Shown here: positions 24,947-33,308 of the stretch, piece after piece | Position numbering within the stretch: the first letter of the stretch is position 1 | Layout: each line of letters starts with the position of its first letter | Origin: Halomonas jincaotanensis | GTDB taxonomy: Bacteria > Pseudomonadota > Gammaproteobacteria > Pseudomonadales > Halomonadaceae | Length of the DNA: 62,857 nucleotides | Assembly: GCF_018448785.1 (NCBI RefSeq) | Contig: NZ_JAHCLU010000023.1 | Location: 1 to 62,857 of the forward strand | Direction: 5' to 3' | The notes under the pieces: generated by a model | Databases searched by the model: none | Seen by the model: only the letters and a program-made list of their open reading frames with translations | What the model was told of the DNA's origin: nothing | Position numbers and translations under genes: made by a program

Positions 24947-25921
24947 ATGAAGACAATAACCGCAAGCGGTATCGTTCTCGCCGGCTTCGCGTCTCTCGCC
25001 ACCGCGACGACGGCCACGGCCGAGGAGTTGGCCATCGCCATTCACGTTGAGCCCTCGCACGCCATGTTCAAGGTCGGCGAGCGACTCAAGGAGAACATCG
25101 AGGAACAGACCGACGGCGAATTCTCGATCACGCTACTGGGGACCGAGGTGGGCGGCGAACGCGACCACCTCGAAGGCGCCAGCTACGGCGAATACGCCAT
25201 TGCGCTGGGTGGCTCGATGCCCATGACGCTATACGCCGAGGAGTTCGCCGCTGCCGACCTGCCCTTCGTCTATGGCTCCAACGAGGAAGCCAGGGAGGTC
25301 TACTCCGGCGAGACCGGCGATCTGATCAACGAGCAGCTGATCGCCAACGGCAACATGCGCCTGGTCGGGCTGTCGGCGCGCAACCCACGCAACCTGACCT
25401 CCAATTTTCCCGTCAATACGCCCGAAGACGTCGAGGAGGTGCGCATGCGGGTACCCGAGATCGCGCCCTGGATCCAGATCTGGGAAGAGATCGGCGCCCT
25501 CCCGAGCCCCATCGCCTGGCCCGAGGTCTACACCTCGCTGCAGACCGGCGTGATCGAGATGCAGGAAAACCCCGTTGATCTCATCCATGCCGGCAAGATC
25601 TACGAGGTGCAAAGCCACATCAACCGCACCGAACACGTTTATTCCTTCTTCCACTGGCTGATGAACGAGGAGTTTTACCAGGGCCTTTCCGACGAGAATC
25701 GCGAGATCATTCTCGGCGCGATCGAGGAAGCCACCACCTGGGGTAACGAAATGGTCGCCGACGGCCAGGCCGACCTGCTCGAGCAACTCGAGGAACTCGG
25801 CATGACCGTCGTCGACCCGGACGTGGACGCTTTCCGCAGTGCCGCCGAACCGGCCATTCGCGACATCGCCGACAGCTATCATCCCTCAGTACGCGAGTAC
25901 GTCCTGTCGCTCGTCGAGTAG
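24947..25921 (+). CDS. dctP: TRAP transporter substrate-binding protein (DctP family)
   Basis: A 324-residue periplasmic protein with signal peptide (residues 1-24, ending ATAEE) and the DctP fold. The carboxylate-binding region LVGLSARNPRNLTSNFPV and VEEVRMRVPE holds the conserved Arg that grips acid substrates. The mature protein is very acidic. It lies 45 bases after the RuBisCO-like gene and before DctQ and DctM, so it should deliver a sugar acid such as an aldonate to the cluster. Confidence 0.9.
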   Translation: MKTITASGIVLAGFASLATATTATAEELAIAIHVEPSHAMFKVGERLKENIEEQTDGEFSITLLGTEVGGERDHLEGASYGEYAIALGGSMPMTLYAEEFAAADLPFVYGSNEEAREVYSGETGDLINEQLIANGNMRLVGLSARNPRNLTSNFPVNTPEDVEEVRMRVPEIAPWIQIWEEIGALPSPIAWPEVYTSLQTGVIEMQENPVDLIHAGKIYEVQSHINRTEHVYSFFHWLMNEEFYQGLSDENREIILGAIEEATTWGNEMVADGQADLLEQLEELGMTVVDPDVDAFRSAAEPAIRDIADSYHPSVREYVLSLVE

Positions 25922-26054
25922 TGCTCAGAAGCACGTAGCGGATAGCAACAAGGTGTGCGCAAAAGAGGAAAAAGGCGGGCGATCCGACGTGTGACACAGC
26001 CCGTCGGATCGCCCAAGGCTAATTTCCGGCGACCCTATCCTGACGGAGGCGCCC

Positions 26055-26567
26055 GTGAATACCACGGAACATATTACCCGTGCGATCGAGCTTTTCTGGC
26101 GATTGCTGACCGGCATCGTCATGACGGCCTTCGCCCTGATGCTGGTCATCATGGCCGTGCAGGTCATCTCACGCTATGCCCTGGGCATGGCGGTGTCCTG
26201 GACCGATGAAGCCTCGCGTTATCTCTTCCTGGCCGAAATTTTCCTGGGCTCCGTGCTGGCACTGCGTTACCAGGAGCATATTCGCATCACCATCGTCACC
26301 GACGTGTTGAGTCCCGCTCTGCGCAACATTGCCGCCAGTGTGGCGGACGTGATCTGCGTGCTGGTGCTGCTGATGCTGGTGGTCGGGGCCTGGAATATGA
26401 TGGATCGCACCGCCGGGATCATGGCCAGTACCTTCCGCATGAGTTTTTCCTATATCTATCTGATTCAAATGATTTCCGCACTGCTGATGATCGGACTACT
26501 GCTCGGCGATCTCTACCGGCGACTCACGGGTGGCCTCCCCGTTACCGAAGACAGCAGGAGTGATTGA
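26055..26567 (+). CDS. dctQ: TRAP transporter small membrane subunit (DctQ family)
   Basis: A 170-residue protein with four membrane helices and the family motif QVISRYALGMAVSWTDEASRY near residue 35. It bridges DctP and the large subunit. The start is GTG at 26055, with GGAGG upstream at proper spacing. Its stop is next to the start of the DctM gene. Confidence 0.88.
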   Translation: MNTTEHITRAIELFWRLLTGIVMTAFALMLVIMAVQVISRYALGMAVSWTDEASRYLFLAEIFLGSVLALRYQEHIRITIVTDVLSPALRNIAASVADVICVLVLLMLVVGAWNMMDRTAGIMASTFRMSFSYIYLIQMISALLMIGLLLGDLYRRLTGGLPVTEDSRSD

Positions 26568-26569
26568 CC

Positions 26570-27862
26570 ATGGAAGTCTTCGTCATCATGTTCGTCGGCC
26601 TGATCGTCCTGTTGATGCTGGGGGTGCCCGTGGCTTTCGCCATGATCGCCTCCTCGGCGCTGGTGCTCGGTTACACCCGTGGCTTCGAGGACATTCCCAT
26701 GGAGATGATCGCCCAGCGCACCCTCTATGGAGTCAACAGTTTCACCCTGCTGGCGATTCCGGCCTTCCTGATGATCGGGCGGCTGATGAACAGCGCCGGC
26801 ATCTCGGATCGCGTCTTCGATGTCGCCCGCACCATGGTCGGTCATTTCAAGGGCGGCCTGGGTCATGTCAACGTCGTGGCCAGCATGCTGTTCGCCGGCA
26901 TGTCGGGCTCGGCTGTCGCCGATGCCGGTGGGCTGGGGGCGCTGGAAATCAAGGCCATGGAAGACGATGGCTACCCCACCGGCTTCAGCGCGGCCGTCAC
27001 CGCCAGCTCGGCGACCATCGGCCCGATCATTCCGCCCAGCATCCCGGCGGTCATCTATGGCGCCCTGGCCAACGCCTCGATTGCGGCCATCTTCCTGGCC
27101 TCCATCATTCCCGGCCTCTTCATGGGGGCGGGCCTGATGGTGATGGTGGCCATCATCTCTCACCGTCGCGGTTTCCCTACCCGGGCGAGGGCGACGATGC
27201 GCGAGTTCACCCAGGCCATGGCGCGGGGCCTGTTGCCGATGCTGACGCCGCTGATCATCATCGTCGGCATTCTCTCGGGCGTGTTCACGCCCACCGAGGC
27301 CTCGGTGGTCGCCCTGCTCTATTGCATGATCATCGCGTTTCTGGTCTATCGCTCGATCAGCTTTCGGGAATTCCTGGGCATCCTGCGTGCCACCGCCATC
27401 GATACCGCGGCCCTGCTGTTCATCATCGCCGGCAGCGCCCTGTATAGCTGGGTACTGGCACGCTACCAGGTCACCTCGCTGGTGGCCGACTTCCTGTTGG
27501 CCACCGTGACCGACCCGCTGGCGCTAATGCTGTTGCTTGCCTTGTTCATCCTGCTGATCGGGCTGTTCATCGATTCGGTACCGGCGCTGTTTCTGCTGAC
27601 CCCGCTGCTGGTGCCCGTAGTGGTGCAATACGGCATCGATCCGGTGCATTTCGGCGTGGTGATGATCTTCACCCTGATGATCGGTCTGATCACGCCTCCG
27701 GTGGGTACGGTGCTGTTCACGATACAGAAGATCACCGGCATGTCCTTCGCCGGCCTGGTACGGGAAACCATGCCGTTCTACATCCCGCTGTTCCTGGTGC
27801 TGTTGATCATCATCGGCTTCCCGGCAATCGTCATGTTTCTGCCCAACCTGGTGCTCAACTAG
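26570..27862 (+). CDS. dctM: TRAP transporter large membrane subunit (DctM family)
   Basis: A 430-residue protein with about twelve helices that forms the sodium-coupled transport channel. It has the features of DctM proteins, including LLAIPAFLMIGRLMNSAGI, MLFAGMSGSAVADAGGLG and IGPIIPPSIPAVIYG. The ATG at 26570 is preferred; a TTG six bases upstream is also open, with AGGAG serving either. It completes the DctPQM importer. Confidence 0.9.
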   Translation: MEVFVIMFVGLIVLLMLGVPVAFAMIASSALVLGYTRGFEDIPMEMIAQRTLYGVNSFTLLAIPAFLMIGRLMNSAGISDRVFDVARTMVGHFKGGLGHVNVVASMLFAGMSGSAVADAGGLGALEIKAMEDDGYPTGFSAAVTASSATIGPIIPPSIPAVIYGALANASIAAIFLASIIPGLFMGAGLMVMVAIISHRRGFPTRARATMREFTQAMARGLLPMLTPLIIIVGILSGVFTPTEASVVALLYCMIIAFLVYRSISFREFLGILRATAIDTAALLFIIAGSALYSWVLARYQVTSLVADFLLATVTDPLALMLLLALFILLIGLFIDSVPALFLLTPLLVPVVVQYGIDPVHFGVVMIFTLMIGLITPPVGTVLFTIQKITGMSFAGLVRETMPFYIPLFLVLLIIIGFPAIVMFLPNLVLN

Positions 27863-27931
27863 ATCAACCAGGACTGGCACGTGCATTCGAGACGACGTCG
27901 CCTGTCCAAGACAACCGAGGAGATTCACATC

Positions 27932-28948
27932 ATGTCTGTTCTCATCACGGGGGGGCTCGGCCACGTCGGCTCCTGGGTGGCCTACCAACTGGCCAAGCAA
28001 GGCAAACAGATCATCCTCTGCGACATGGCCGCCGGCCATTTCGATCGGCTGGGGCTCGACTATCTGGAAGAGGTTCGCGACAAGCTGGTGCTGGAAAGCG
28101 TCGATGTGCTCGACTATCACAGCATGTTCGAGTTATTCCTGCGTCACAGGGACGAGCTGGAAGGCGTGATCCATGGCGTCTCGGTCATCGCTGGTCCGAA
28201 CTTTCAAACGCGTCCTTTCAAGCACATCTCGATCAACGCCATGGGCACGCTGAATGTGCTCGAGATCTGCCGCATCCTCGGTATCGACAAGGTCGTCAAC
28301 ATGAGTTCCGGCGCCGTCTACGGCGATGCCCCGGGCCCCCAGAACGAAGCGACGCCCTACAAGGCGACCGACCTCTATGGCGCCACCAAGATTTCCGGCG
28401 AGCTCTATGGCGTGCAGTACAGCGACACCTTTGGCATGGACGTACGCAATGCCCGCCTGTTCTTTGTCTATGGCCCCGGCAAGCGCCCCTCGGCCATGCA
28501 CCTGGTCTATCAGGCCCTGTTCGGCCCGCTGGAAGGGCTCGACAATATCCAGGCGCCCAATGGCGCCGAGCAGGCCCTGGACTGGACCCATGTCCACGAT
28601 ACGGCGGCCGGGATCGTCAAGCTGTTCGAAAAGGAGAGCGTGACGCACCGTAACTTCAACATCTCAAGCGGGGTCACCGTCGATCATCTGCAGATCGTCG
28701 AGCATGTGGCGGACATGATCGGCAAACGGTCCAATGTCCAGCTCGGTCCCGGCCCCTTCGTCGTCCGAGGAGCGCCCCTGGATATCTCGCTGGCCCAGCA
28801 GGAGCTCGGTTTCGCGCCCAAGTACACCGAGATCCGCGAGGGGCTCCGGGACTACTGGCAGTGGTTGAAGGACAACGCTCCTCGAGAGACAAAGCGTTCG
28901 AGTGTCACTACGCTGATGCAACGGCTTCGGCCTTCAGGTCGACCATGA
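27932..28948 (+). CDS. NAD(P)-dependent extended-SDR epimerase/dehydrogenase
   Basis: A 338-residue Rossmann-fold enzyme: nucleotide-binding GGLGHVGSW at residues 7-15, catalytic Ser in VVNMSSGAVYG and the YGATK (Tyr-x-x-x-Lys) active site. As last gene of the TRAP operon it would oxidise or epimerise the imported acid sugar before phosphorylation. The known apionate pathway uses an unrelated oxidoisomerase at this step, so the substrate may differ. The ATG at 27932 (GAGGAG nine bases upstream) is chosen over an open frame starting at 27881. A 15-base tandem duplication (28936-28965) spans the stop codon. Confidence 0.82.
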   Translation: MSVLITGGLGHVGSWVAYQLAKQGKQIILCDMAAGHFDRLGLDYLEEVRDKLVLESVDVLDYHSMFELFLRHRDELEGVIHGVSVIAGPNFQTRPFKHISINAMGTLNVLEICRILGIDKVVNMSSGAVYGDAPGPQNEATPYKATDLYGATKISGELYGVQYSDTFGMDVRNARLFFVYGPGKRPSAMHLVYQALFGPLEGLDNIQAPNGAEQALDWTHVHDTAAGIVKLFEKESVTHRNFNISSGVTVDHLQIVEHVADMIGKRSNVQLGPGPFVVRGAPLDISLAQQELGFAPKYTEIREGLRDYWQWLKDNAPRETKRSSVTTLMQRLRPSGRP

Positions 28949-29050
28949 AGAGGTCGACCGTGAAGACAGCTGTCTGTTGACTCGAAGTTGACCGGGTCAT
29001 GGGGGTCCGGTCGCAAGAGCCAGATTTGGCAATGTATAGGGATATTCATC

Positions 29051-29479
29051 GTGAAAGACTTGATCACAGCTAGCGGTCACTGCCTTTGCGGTGCCGTGAG
29101 CATGAGCGTAAGAGTGAACCGGCAGAACGTGGCGGCCTGCCACTGTCAGATGTGTCGCACCTGGGGAGGCGGCCCACTGCTGGCTCTCGAAACCGTCAAC
29201 GAGGCGCAAATCGAGGGCGAGGAAAACATTACCGTTTACGCCTCGTCGGACATTGCTGAGCGCGGATTCTGCCGTCGCTGCGGCACCCACCTCTTCTATC
29301 GGTTCAAGGAAGGCGGCCACTATGGCATCCCGGCCGGTCTTGTCGACGGCGGAGAGGCTTGGACCTTCGATACCCAGATATTTATCGACGAGAAGCCACA
29401 CTGGTATGCCTTCGCCAACTCGACCCGGGACCTGACCGGACGAGACGTGATCGAGGCCTACACCAAGGACACTTCGTGA
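29051..29479 (+). CDS. GFA-family (glutathione-dependent formaldehyde-activating-like) zinc protein
   Basis: A 142-residue protein of the GFA/CENP-V fold. The zinc-binding cysteines are in GHCLCGAV, ACHCQMCRTWGG and FCRRCGTHLF. Family members are often annotated as formaldehyde-activating enzymes, but most are of unknown function. The GTG at 29051 gives the usual N-terminus; an open frame to 28988 adds nothing recognisable. It is probably not part of the acid-sugar operon, being separated by about 100 bases. Confidence 0.82.
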   Translation: MKDLITASGHCLCGAVSMSVRVNRQNVAACHCQMCRTWGGGPLLALETVNEAQIEGEENITVYASSDIAERGFCRRCGTHLFYRFKEGGHYGIPAGLVDGGEAWTFDTQIFIDEKPHWYAFANSTRDLTGRDVIEAYTKDTS

Positions 29480-29588
29480 ACTGATCAAGAGCCAGGCGCG
29501 AGGCCATGGTGGTCTATGGCGCGGCAGTGCTTAGCGCCAGCTCGTTAGCCTGCTAGTATTAGACCTCCTTCTTCTGTCCGTAGGGCCC

Positions 29589-30482
29589 ATGGCAACGTCA
29601 CCGATTCGCGCACTGCCTCTGCCAGCCGACCGCCCGCTGCTAGGCATTGCCTTCATGCTCGCTGCGGGGCTGCTGTTCACCATGCTCGATACCGGCGTGA
29701 AGTGGCTCACCCAGAGCTACTCTCCGGTACAGGTGGTATGGGCACGCTATACCGGCCATATGCTGGTGCTGGGAGCCTACCTGTTGATGCTTGGCTGGCC
29801 CCGCTGTCGGGAAATCATGGCCTCCGTCGAGTCACTGCCGGGACAGTTCCTGCGCGGGCTGCTGCTGTTGGGCGCGAGTACCTTCGCCTTTCTTGCCTTC
29901 CGCGAGCTGCCCCTGCTGCAGGTCTACGTGATCAACTTCAGCACCCCGCTTTTGGTTACCCTGCTGGCGATTCCGCTGCTCAAGGAACGCGTCACCTTGG
30001 CACGCGGCCTGGCCGTCGCCACTGGCTTCATCGGAGTGGTGATCGCCATCGGCCCTGTGGAATGGCGGGACCAACCCGCGGCCCTGCTGCCCTTCGGCAT
30101 GGCCTTCTGCTTTTCGCTCTATCAGCTGGCCACACGACGCTTCGGACGCAACGATCATCCCTTGGCCTCGCTGTTCTACGCGGGCCTGGCCGGGGCCTTG
30201 ATGAGCTCGCTTATCGTGCCGTTCTTCTGGTCACCGATCGCCACAGGCGATATCCCCTTGTTCATGGTGGTAGGCACCCTGGGCGCCGCCAGCCAGCTTG
30301 GGCTGATCATGGCCATGCGCTGCGCACCTGCCTCCTTGGTCTCCCCCTTCCTCTACTTGCAGATCGTCTGGGCCACCTTCTCCGGTTATCTGGTATTTGG
30401 CGACGTGCCGCTGATCGAGACTTATCTCGGTGCCGTGCTGATCATCGGGGCGGGGATCTATCTGGCCACCCGGCGCGGCTGA
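29589..30482 (+). CDS. DMT-superfamily (EamA) transporter
   Basis: A 297-residue inner-membrane protein with ten helices in two EamA repeats (residues about 14-145 and 160-295). Such transporters export metabolites or amino acids, or import nucleobase-type solutes; specificity cannot be told. It is monocistronic and followed by a clear terminator. The promoter probably lies in the 110 bases after the GFA gene. Confidence 0.87.
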   Translation: MATSPIRALPLPADRPLLGIAFMLAAGLLFTMLDTGVKWLTQSYSPVQVVWARYTGHMLVLGAYLLMLGWPRCREIMASVESLPGQFLRGLLLLGASTFAFLAFRELPLLQVYVINFSTPLLVTLLAIPLLKERVTLARGLAVATGFIGVVIAIGPVEWRDQPAALLPFGMAFCFSLYQLATRRFGRNDHPLASLFYAGLAGALMSSLIVPFFWSPIATGDIPLFMVVGTLGAASQLGLIMAMRCAPASLVSPFLYLQIVWATFSGYLVFGDVPLIETYLGAVLIIGAGIYLATRRG

Positions 30483-30536
30483 ATAAACGCCTCGTGAATT
30501 ATGTTCTATACGGTCAACGCGCTGCTGAAATAAAAG

Positions 30537-30565
30537 AAAGCCCAACCTTCACAGGTCGGGCTTTT
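30537..30565 (+). terminator. Rho-independent terminator of the DMT transporter gene
   Basis: AAAGCCCAACCT / AGGTCGGGCTTTT forms a 12-base stem with one mismatch and a four-base loop, followed by T-rich sequence, 55 bases after the stop. Confidence 0.85.
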
Positions 30566-30858
30566 AACTTTTATTCCATGTTATCTCATCACGGGACATC
30601 CTGTCCGTACATCCATGGGTACATTGAGCTGTCCCTGCTCGACCTTCCTTGTTGAGCCTTCCATAGCTCTATATCAATACCGTAACTGCTATATAGGGGA
30701 CCAAACATTAACGCACGTTAACCAAGCGTGTAGGAAATTGCCGATAGTTGGCCGGCTTGATCACCCAAACTCGTTTCCCCAGATCTTGAGTGGAACACAA
30801 AATCGCCCCGATATTGGCCGAGGCCACGTCTTGTTGGCAATGCGTTGGATATCCCCCT
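30566..30858. other. Intergenic region at the left boundary of the copper island
   Basis: About 290 bases without a recognisable gene between the DMT transporter terminator and the convergent DUF411 gene. Base composition is less GC-rich than the surroundings. I see no tRNA, integrase or obvious attachment repeat here. Confidence 0.4.
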
Positions 30859-31299
30859 TCAGAGGCTCATGAAGGCTGCATCTTGTCGGTCGGTGAACTG
30901 GTAAACCTCATAAGGTTCTTGCTGAGGTCCGGGCATGCCAGGTGTGCCGATGGGCATGCCGGCCAGGCCGATGCCATCGATGGCCGGCAGTTCCTCGAAC
31001 AACGTCTCCACCGCCGCCAGCGGCACATGACCCTCGATCACGTACTCGCCCATTTCGACGGTGTGGCAGGAGCCGAGTCCGTAGGGGATGCCGGAAGCTT
31101 CCTTGATCTGGCCGAGATCGGCGTCATCGATGACGGTGACCGCGATGCCCATCTTCTCGAGATGCCTGGCATAGCCATCGCAGCAGCCGCACTGCGGATT
31201 CTTGTAGAGAGTGGCCTCGTCCGGCATGGCGGCCTGGGCGGTCGCGGCGCCGAACATCAGGGCGCCGGAGAGCAACAAGGAAGTGGTATGACGATTCAT
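30859..31299 (-). CDS. DUF411 periplasmic metal-binding protein
   Basis: A 146-residue protein with signal peptide (residues 1-23, ending AQA) and the DUF411 signature YKNPQCGCCDGYARHLEKMG. Its CxCC cluster is thought to bind copper. DUF411 proteins are common in copper-resistance loci. The C-terminal tail is Met/Pro/Gly-rich (AGMPIGTPGMPGP). Its ATG overlaps the stop of the preceding small membrane gene (ATGA), so the two are coupled. A much longer open frame upstream is a fusion with non-coding sequence and is rejected. Confidence 0.85.
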   Translation of the reverse strand: MNRHTTSLLLSGALMFGAATAQAAMPDEATLYKNPQCGCCDGYARHLEKMGIAVTVIDDADLGQIKEASGIPYGLGSCHTVEMGEYVIEGHVPLAAVETLFEELPAIDGIGLAGMPIGTPGMPGPQQEPYEVYQFTDRQDAAFMSL

Positions 31300-31448
31300 G
31301 AGTGATCCTCCTGGGTGTGACGAGACGTAAACAGGTATTTTACGAGGGCGGAGATACCGAGGCCAAGTAGCAGCAGGACGGCGAGCGGCATCAGCCAGCC
31401 CATCCAACCCATGGAACCCATCAGGGCGAAGCAGTCGGTGGTCATCAT
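31296..31448 (-). CDS. Small membrane protein in copper operon (50 residues)
   Basis: An ATG at 31448 opens MMTTDCFALMGSMGWMGWLM followed by one hydrophobic helix (PLAVLLLLGLGISALVKYLF) and a short polar tail. Its stop overlaps the DUF411 start. The Met- and Trp-rich start and the helix resemble the short SHOCT/DUF2933-like membrane peptides found in copper loci. It may anchor or assist the DUF411 protein. Function is unknown; the translational coupling is the main evidence that it is real. Confidence 0.6.
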   Translation of the reverse strand: MMTTDCFALMGSMGWMGWLMPLAVLLLLGLGISALVKYLFTSRHTQEDHS

Positions 31449-31525
31449 GGTGTGACTCCTGACGAAAAAGCGGGGAGTTTCGGCGGCGGGCGGTTGGCAG
31501 CACCACCGAGGTAGCAGATGCGCCG

Positions 31526-31828
31526 TCAGGGTCTAGGAGGTTGCCGGGGCGGTAGGTGAATGTATTCGACCACGGCCGGATGGGAGGCCTCGGCCAAAGG
31601 ATCGAGGCTCTTAGAGGCAATGATGGGAGTGGCAACCAATGTCGCACAGGCGCTGCACTCGTGATCGGGGTTATCCACCATCTCGACCTGAGCCGTCGTG
31701 CAATCGGAAGCGCAGGCGTCCATGGCCGCATGGCCGACCAGGCTGGTCACTGACAGCAGCAGCGCGAGCAAAAACGCCAGAAGACGTGTTTCTCGTTTGC
31801 GATGCAGCGGTATGGCCTGAACGGTCAT
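31526..31828 (-). CDS. Hypothetical exported cysteine-containing protein
   Basis: A 100-residue protein with an N-terminal hydrophobic segment (residues 15-33, LLAFLLALLLSVTSLVGHA) acting as signal or anchor. Four cysteines follow in DACASDC and HECSACATL, a possible metal site. Similar small proteins occur in cobalt-zinc-cadmium and copper loci without assigned function. It is the first gene of the minus-strand DUF411 group, 77 bases ahead of the small membrane gene. Confidence 0.6.
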   Translation of the reverse strand: MTVQAIPLHRKRETRLLAFLLALLLSVTSLVGHAAMDACASDCTTAQVEMVDNPDHECSACATLVATPIIASKSLDPLAEASHPAVVEYIHLPPRQPPRP

Positions 31829-31947
31829 GGTGATTGCCTCGTCGTCCTTGCGTCATTCTGAGTCAGTCATGCGAGTCGCCGCATTGATCCAGCGCAAGAA
31901 AGAGTGGGATGGTCGAGGGGTGCCCGCCAGGCGGCGGGCACCAGGGG

Positions 31948-32598
31948 TCATTGCTGGCTTTTGCGAGAGGAGGCGCCCTGCTTCAATTGTTCACGCTGCT
32001 CTTCGGTCAGCAGGTCCTGCATCTGATTATGCATACGCACCTTGTCCGCCATCATCTCACCGTGGAGGGTGGCCATTTGACCATGGAGAGCCTTCACCTC
32101 CTCCGGATCCGGGCGCTCCGCCTGCATCAGCAGCATCATGTCGTCACGCAGATTCATCATTTCGGCCATGCGTTCGAAATGGGCGGAGCGGTGCTCCTGG
32201 CGCATCTCGCGCAGGGAGCTCTGCTGCTCCTCGTCGAGCATTCCGCCCATGCCGCCCATGCCGCCCATGCCGGACATCATGGGGCAGGGCATCATCCCGC
32301 CTTGGCCGCCCATCATCATGCCGGGACCCATGCCGCCCTGGCCGCCCTGGCCGCCTCCCATCATCATGCCGGAGCCCATGCCGCCCTGACCGCCTCCCAT
32401 CATCATGCCGGAGTCCATGCCACTCTGGCCGCCACCCATCATCATGCTGGAGCTCGTGCCGCCCTGGCCGCTGCCCATCATCATGCCCTCAGGCCCTTGG
32501 GTGCCCTGCTGCATACCTTGAGCAGAAACGGCGCCGCTGGTGACGATCCCCATGCTGGCGGCTAGAGCGAAGGCGAGAAACTGTTTGTGCTTAACCAT
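31948..32598 (-). CDS. Spy/CpxP-like Met-rich periplasmic protein
   Basis: A 216-residue exported protein. A signal peptide (ending VSAQG) is followed by a low-complexity Met/Gly segment (residues about 25-115) built from GGQGGM/GSGMMMGG-type units, then a helical Spy/CpxP-like domain (LDEEQQSSLREMRQEHRSAH, ending LTEEQREQLKQ). Methionine-rich runs bind Cu(I); the helical part resembles metal-stress chaperones. It is a paralogue of the protein at 55148-55783. The start MVKHKQ at 32598 is preferred over an upstream in-frame ATG. A MerR-type promoter lies upstream. Confidence 0.8.
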   Translation of the reverse strand: MVKHKQFLAFALAASMGIVTSGAVSAQGMQQGTQGPEGMMMGSGQGGTSSSMMMGGGQSGMDSGMMMGGGQGGMGSGMMMGGGQGGQGGMGPGMMMGGQGGMMPCPMMSGMGGMGGMGGMLDEEQQSSLREMRQEHRSAHFERMAEMMNLRDDMMLLMQAERPDPEEVKALHGQMATLHGEMMADKVRMHNQMQDLLTEEQREQLKQGASSRKSQQ

Positions 32599-32675
32599 GG
32601 TATTTCCCCTCATCTTGCTGATGGTAGAGAAGTCGCCTTCCCTAGTTGGTGAAGGCGGGGCTAGCTTCAGCTATA

Positions 32676-32707
32676 AGCTTACAACCTGTGGGTCGCCCCA
32701 TGGTCAA
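32676..32707 (-). promoter_or_regulatory. Probable MerR/CueR-type promoter for the Spy-like gene
   Basis: On the minus strand TTGACC (32707-32702) and TAAGCT (32681-32676) are 20 bases apart. The over-long spacer holds an imperfect dyad beginning ACC and ending GGT, the layout of copper-responsive CueR promoters. No cueR gene is visible in the window. Confidence 0.5.
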
Positions 32708-32744
32708 GTAAGGCTTTTTCCCTTTGCAACCCTGCGGCCACGGG

Positions 32745-32760
32745 TTCAGTCTCGTTTCAG
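32745..32760 (+). promoter_or_regulatory. Candidate CopR box, TTCAG-N6-TTCAG
   Basis: TTCAG at 32745-32749 and 32756-32760, an 11-base direct repeat 50 bases before the cupredoxin start. The same arrangement occurs at 35299, 38077 and (minus strand) 59994. Direct repeats with an 11-base period are the usual target of OmpR/PhoB-family regulators such as the one encoded at 33309. Confidence 0.6.
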
Positions 32761-32810
32761 GTTTGTGCGGTATAAACGAGTCTCTTAGACGCGACTCAAG
32801 AGGTGACACG

Positions 32811-33299
32811 ATGCGCAAGACACTGCTGGCCCTGGCACTTGGCCTGACCACGACGACGACTTTCGCTGCCGGTGAGCACGGCGGTTCCCACGCTACGGCG
32901 AGCAATGCCGATATCGATCGCACCATCAGCTTCGAGGCGGGCGACATGTGGTTCGACCCGGAGAATCTCGATATTGCGCCAGGCGAAACCATCAAGTTCG
33001 AGATCGTCAACACCGGTAATCTCGAGCATGAGTTCGTCATCGGTGATGCCGAGGCGCAGGAAGCGCACCGCAAGATGATGCAGGAAATGAGTGGCGGGCA
33101 CGATGATGGTGGACATGGCGGGCATGACATGGCCGAAGGTGAACACGGTGGCAACATGCCGGCGGTGACCATCGCGAAGGGCGAGACGGCAGAACTCGTC
33201 TGGACCGCCCCGGAGAACGTCGACGACCTGGAGTATGCCTGCAACATCCCGGGGCACTATGAGGCCGGCATGTCAGGAAACATTGATCTCCAGGGATGA
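32811..33299 (+). CDS. Cupredoxin (plastocyanin/azurin-like copper protein)
   Basis: A 162-residue periplasmic protein with signal peptide (residues 1-19, TTTFAA). The type 1 copper ligands are recognisable: His in NTGNLEHEF and Cys-His-Met in YACNIPGHYEAGM. A His/Met-rich insertion (HDDGGHGGHDMAEGEHGG) between the ligand-bearing strands probably adds copper capacity. It is followed after 9 bases by the copR gene, so it leads the operon. The ATG at 32811 follows AGAGGTG; an open frame to 32724 is rejected. It is probably a copper chaperone or electron carrier for CopA. Confidence 0.85.
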   Translation: MRKTLLALALGLTTTTTFAAGEHGGSHATASNADIDRTISFEAGDMWFDPENLDIAPGETIKFEIVNTGNLEHEFVIGDAEAQEAHRKMMQEMSGGHDDGGHGGHDMAEGEHGGNMPAVTIAKGETAELVWTAPENVDDLEYACNIPGHYEAGMSGNIDLQG

Positions 33300-33308
33300 T
33301 TCTCCCGC

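Noticed and set aside
30859..31731. A 290-codon frame ending in the DUF411 protein
   Set aside because: Only the part from 31299 has a signal peptide and DUF411 similarity; the rest overlaps two other small genes in other frames.
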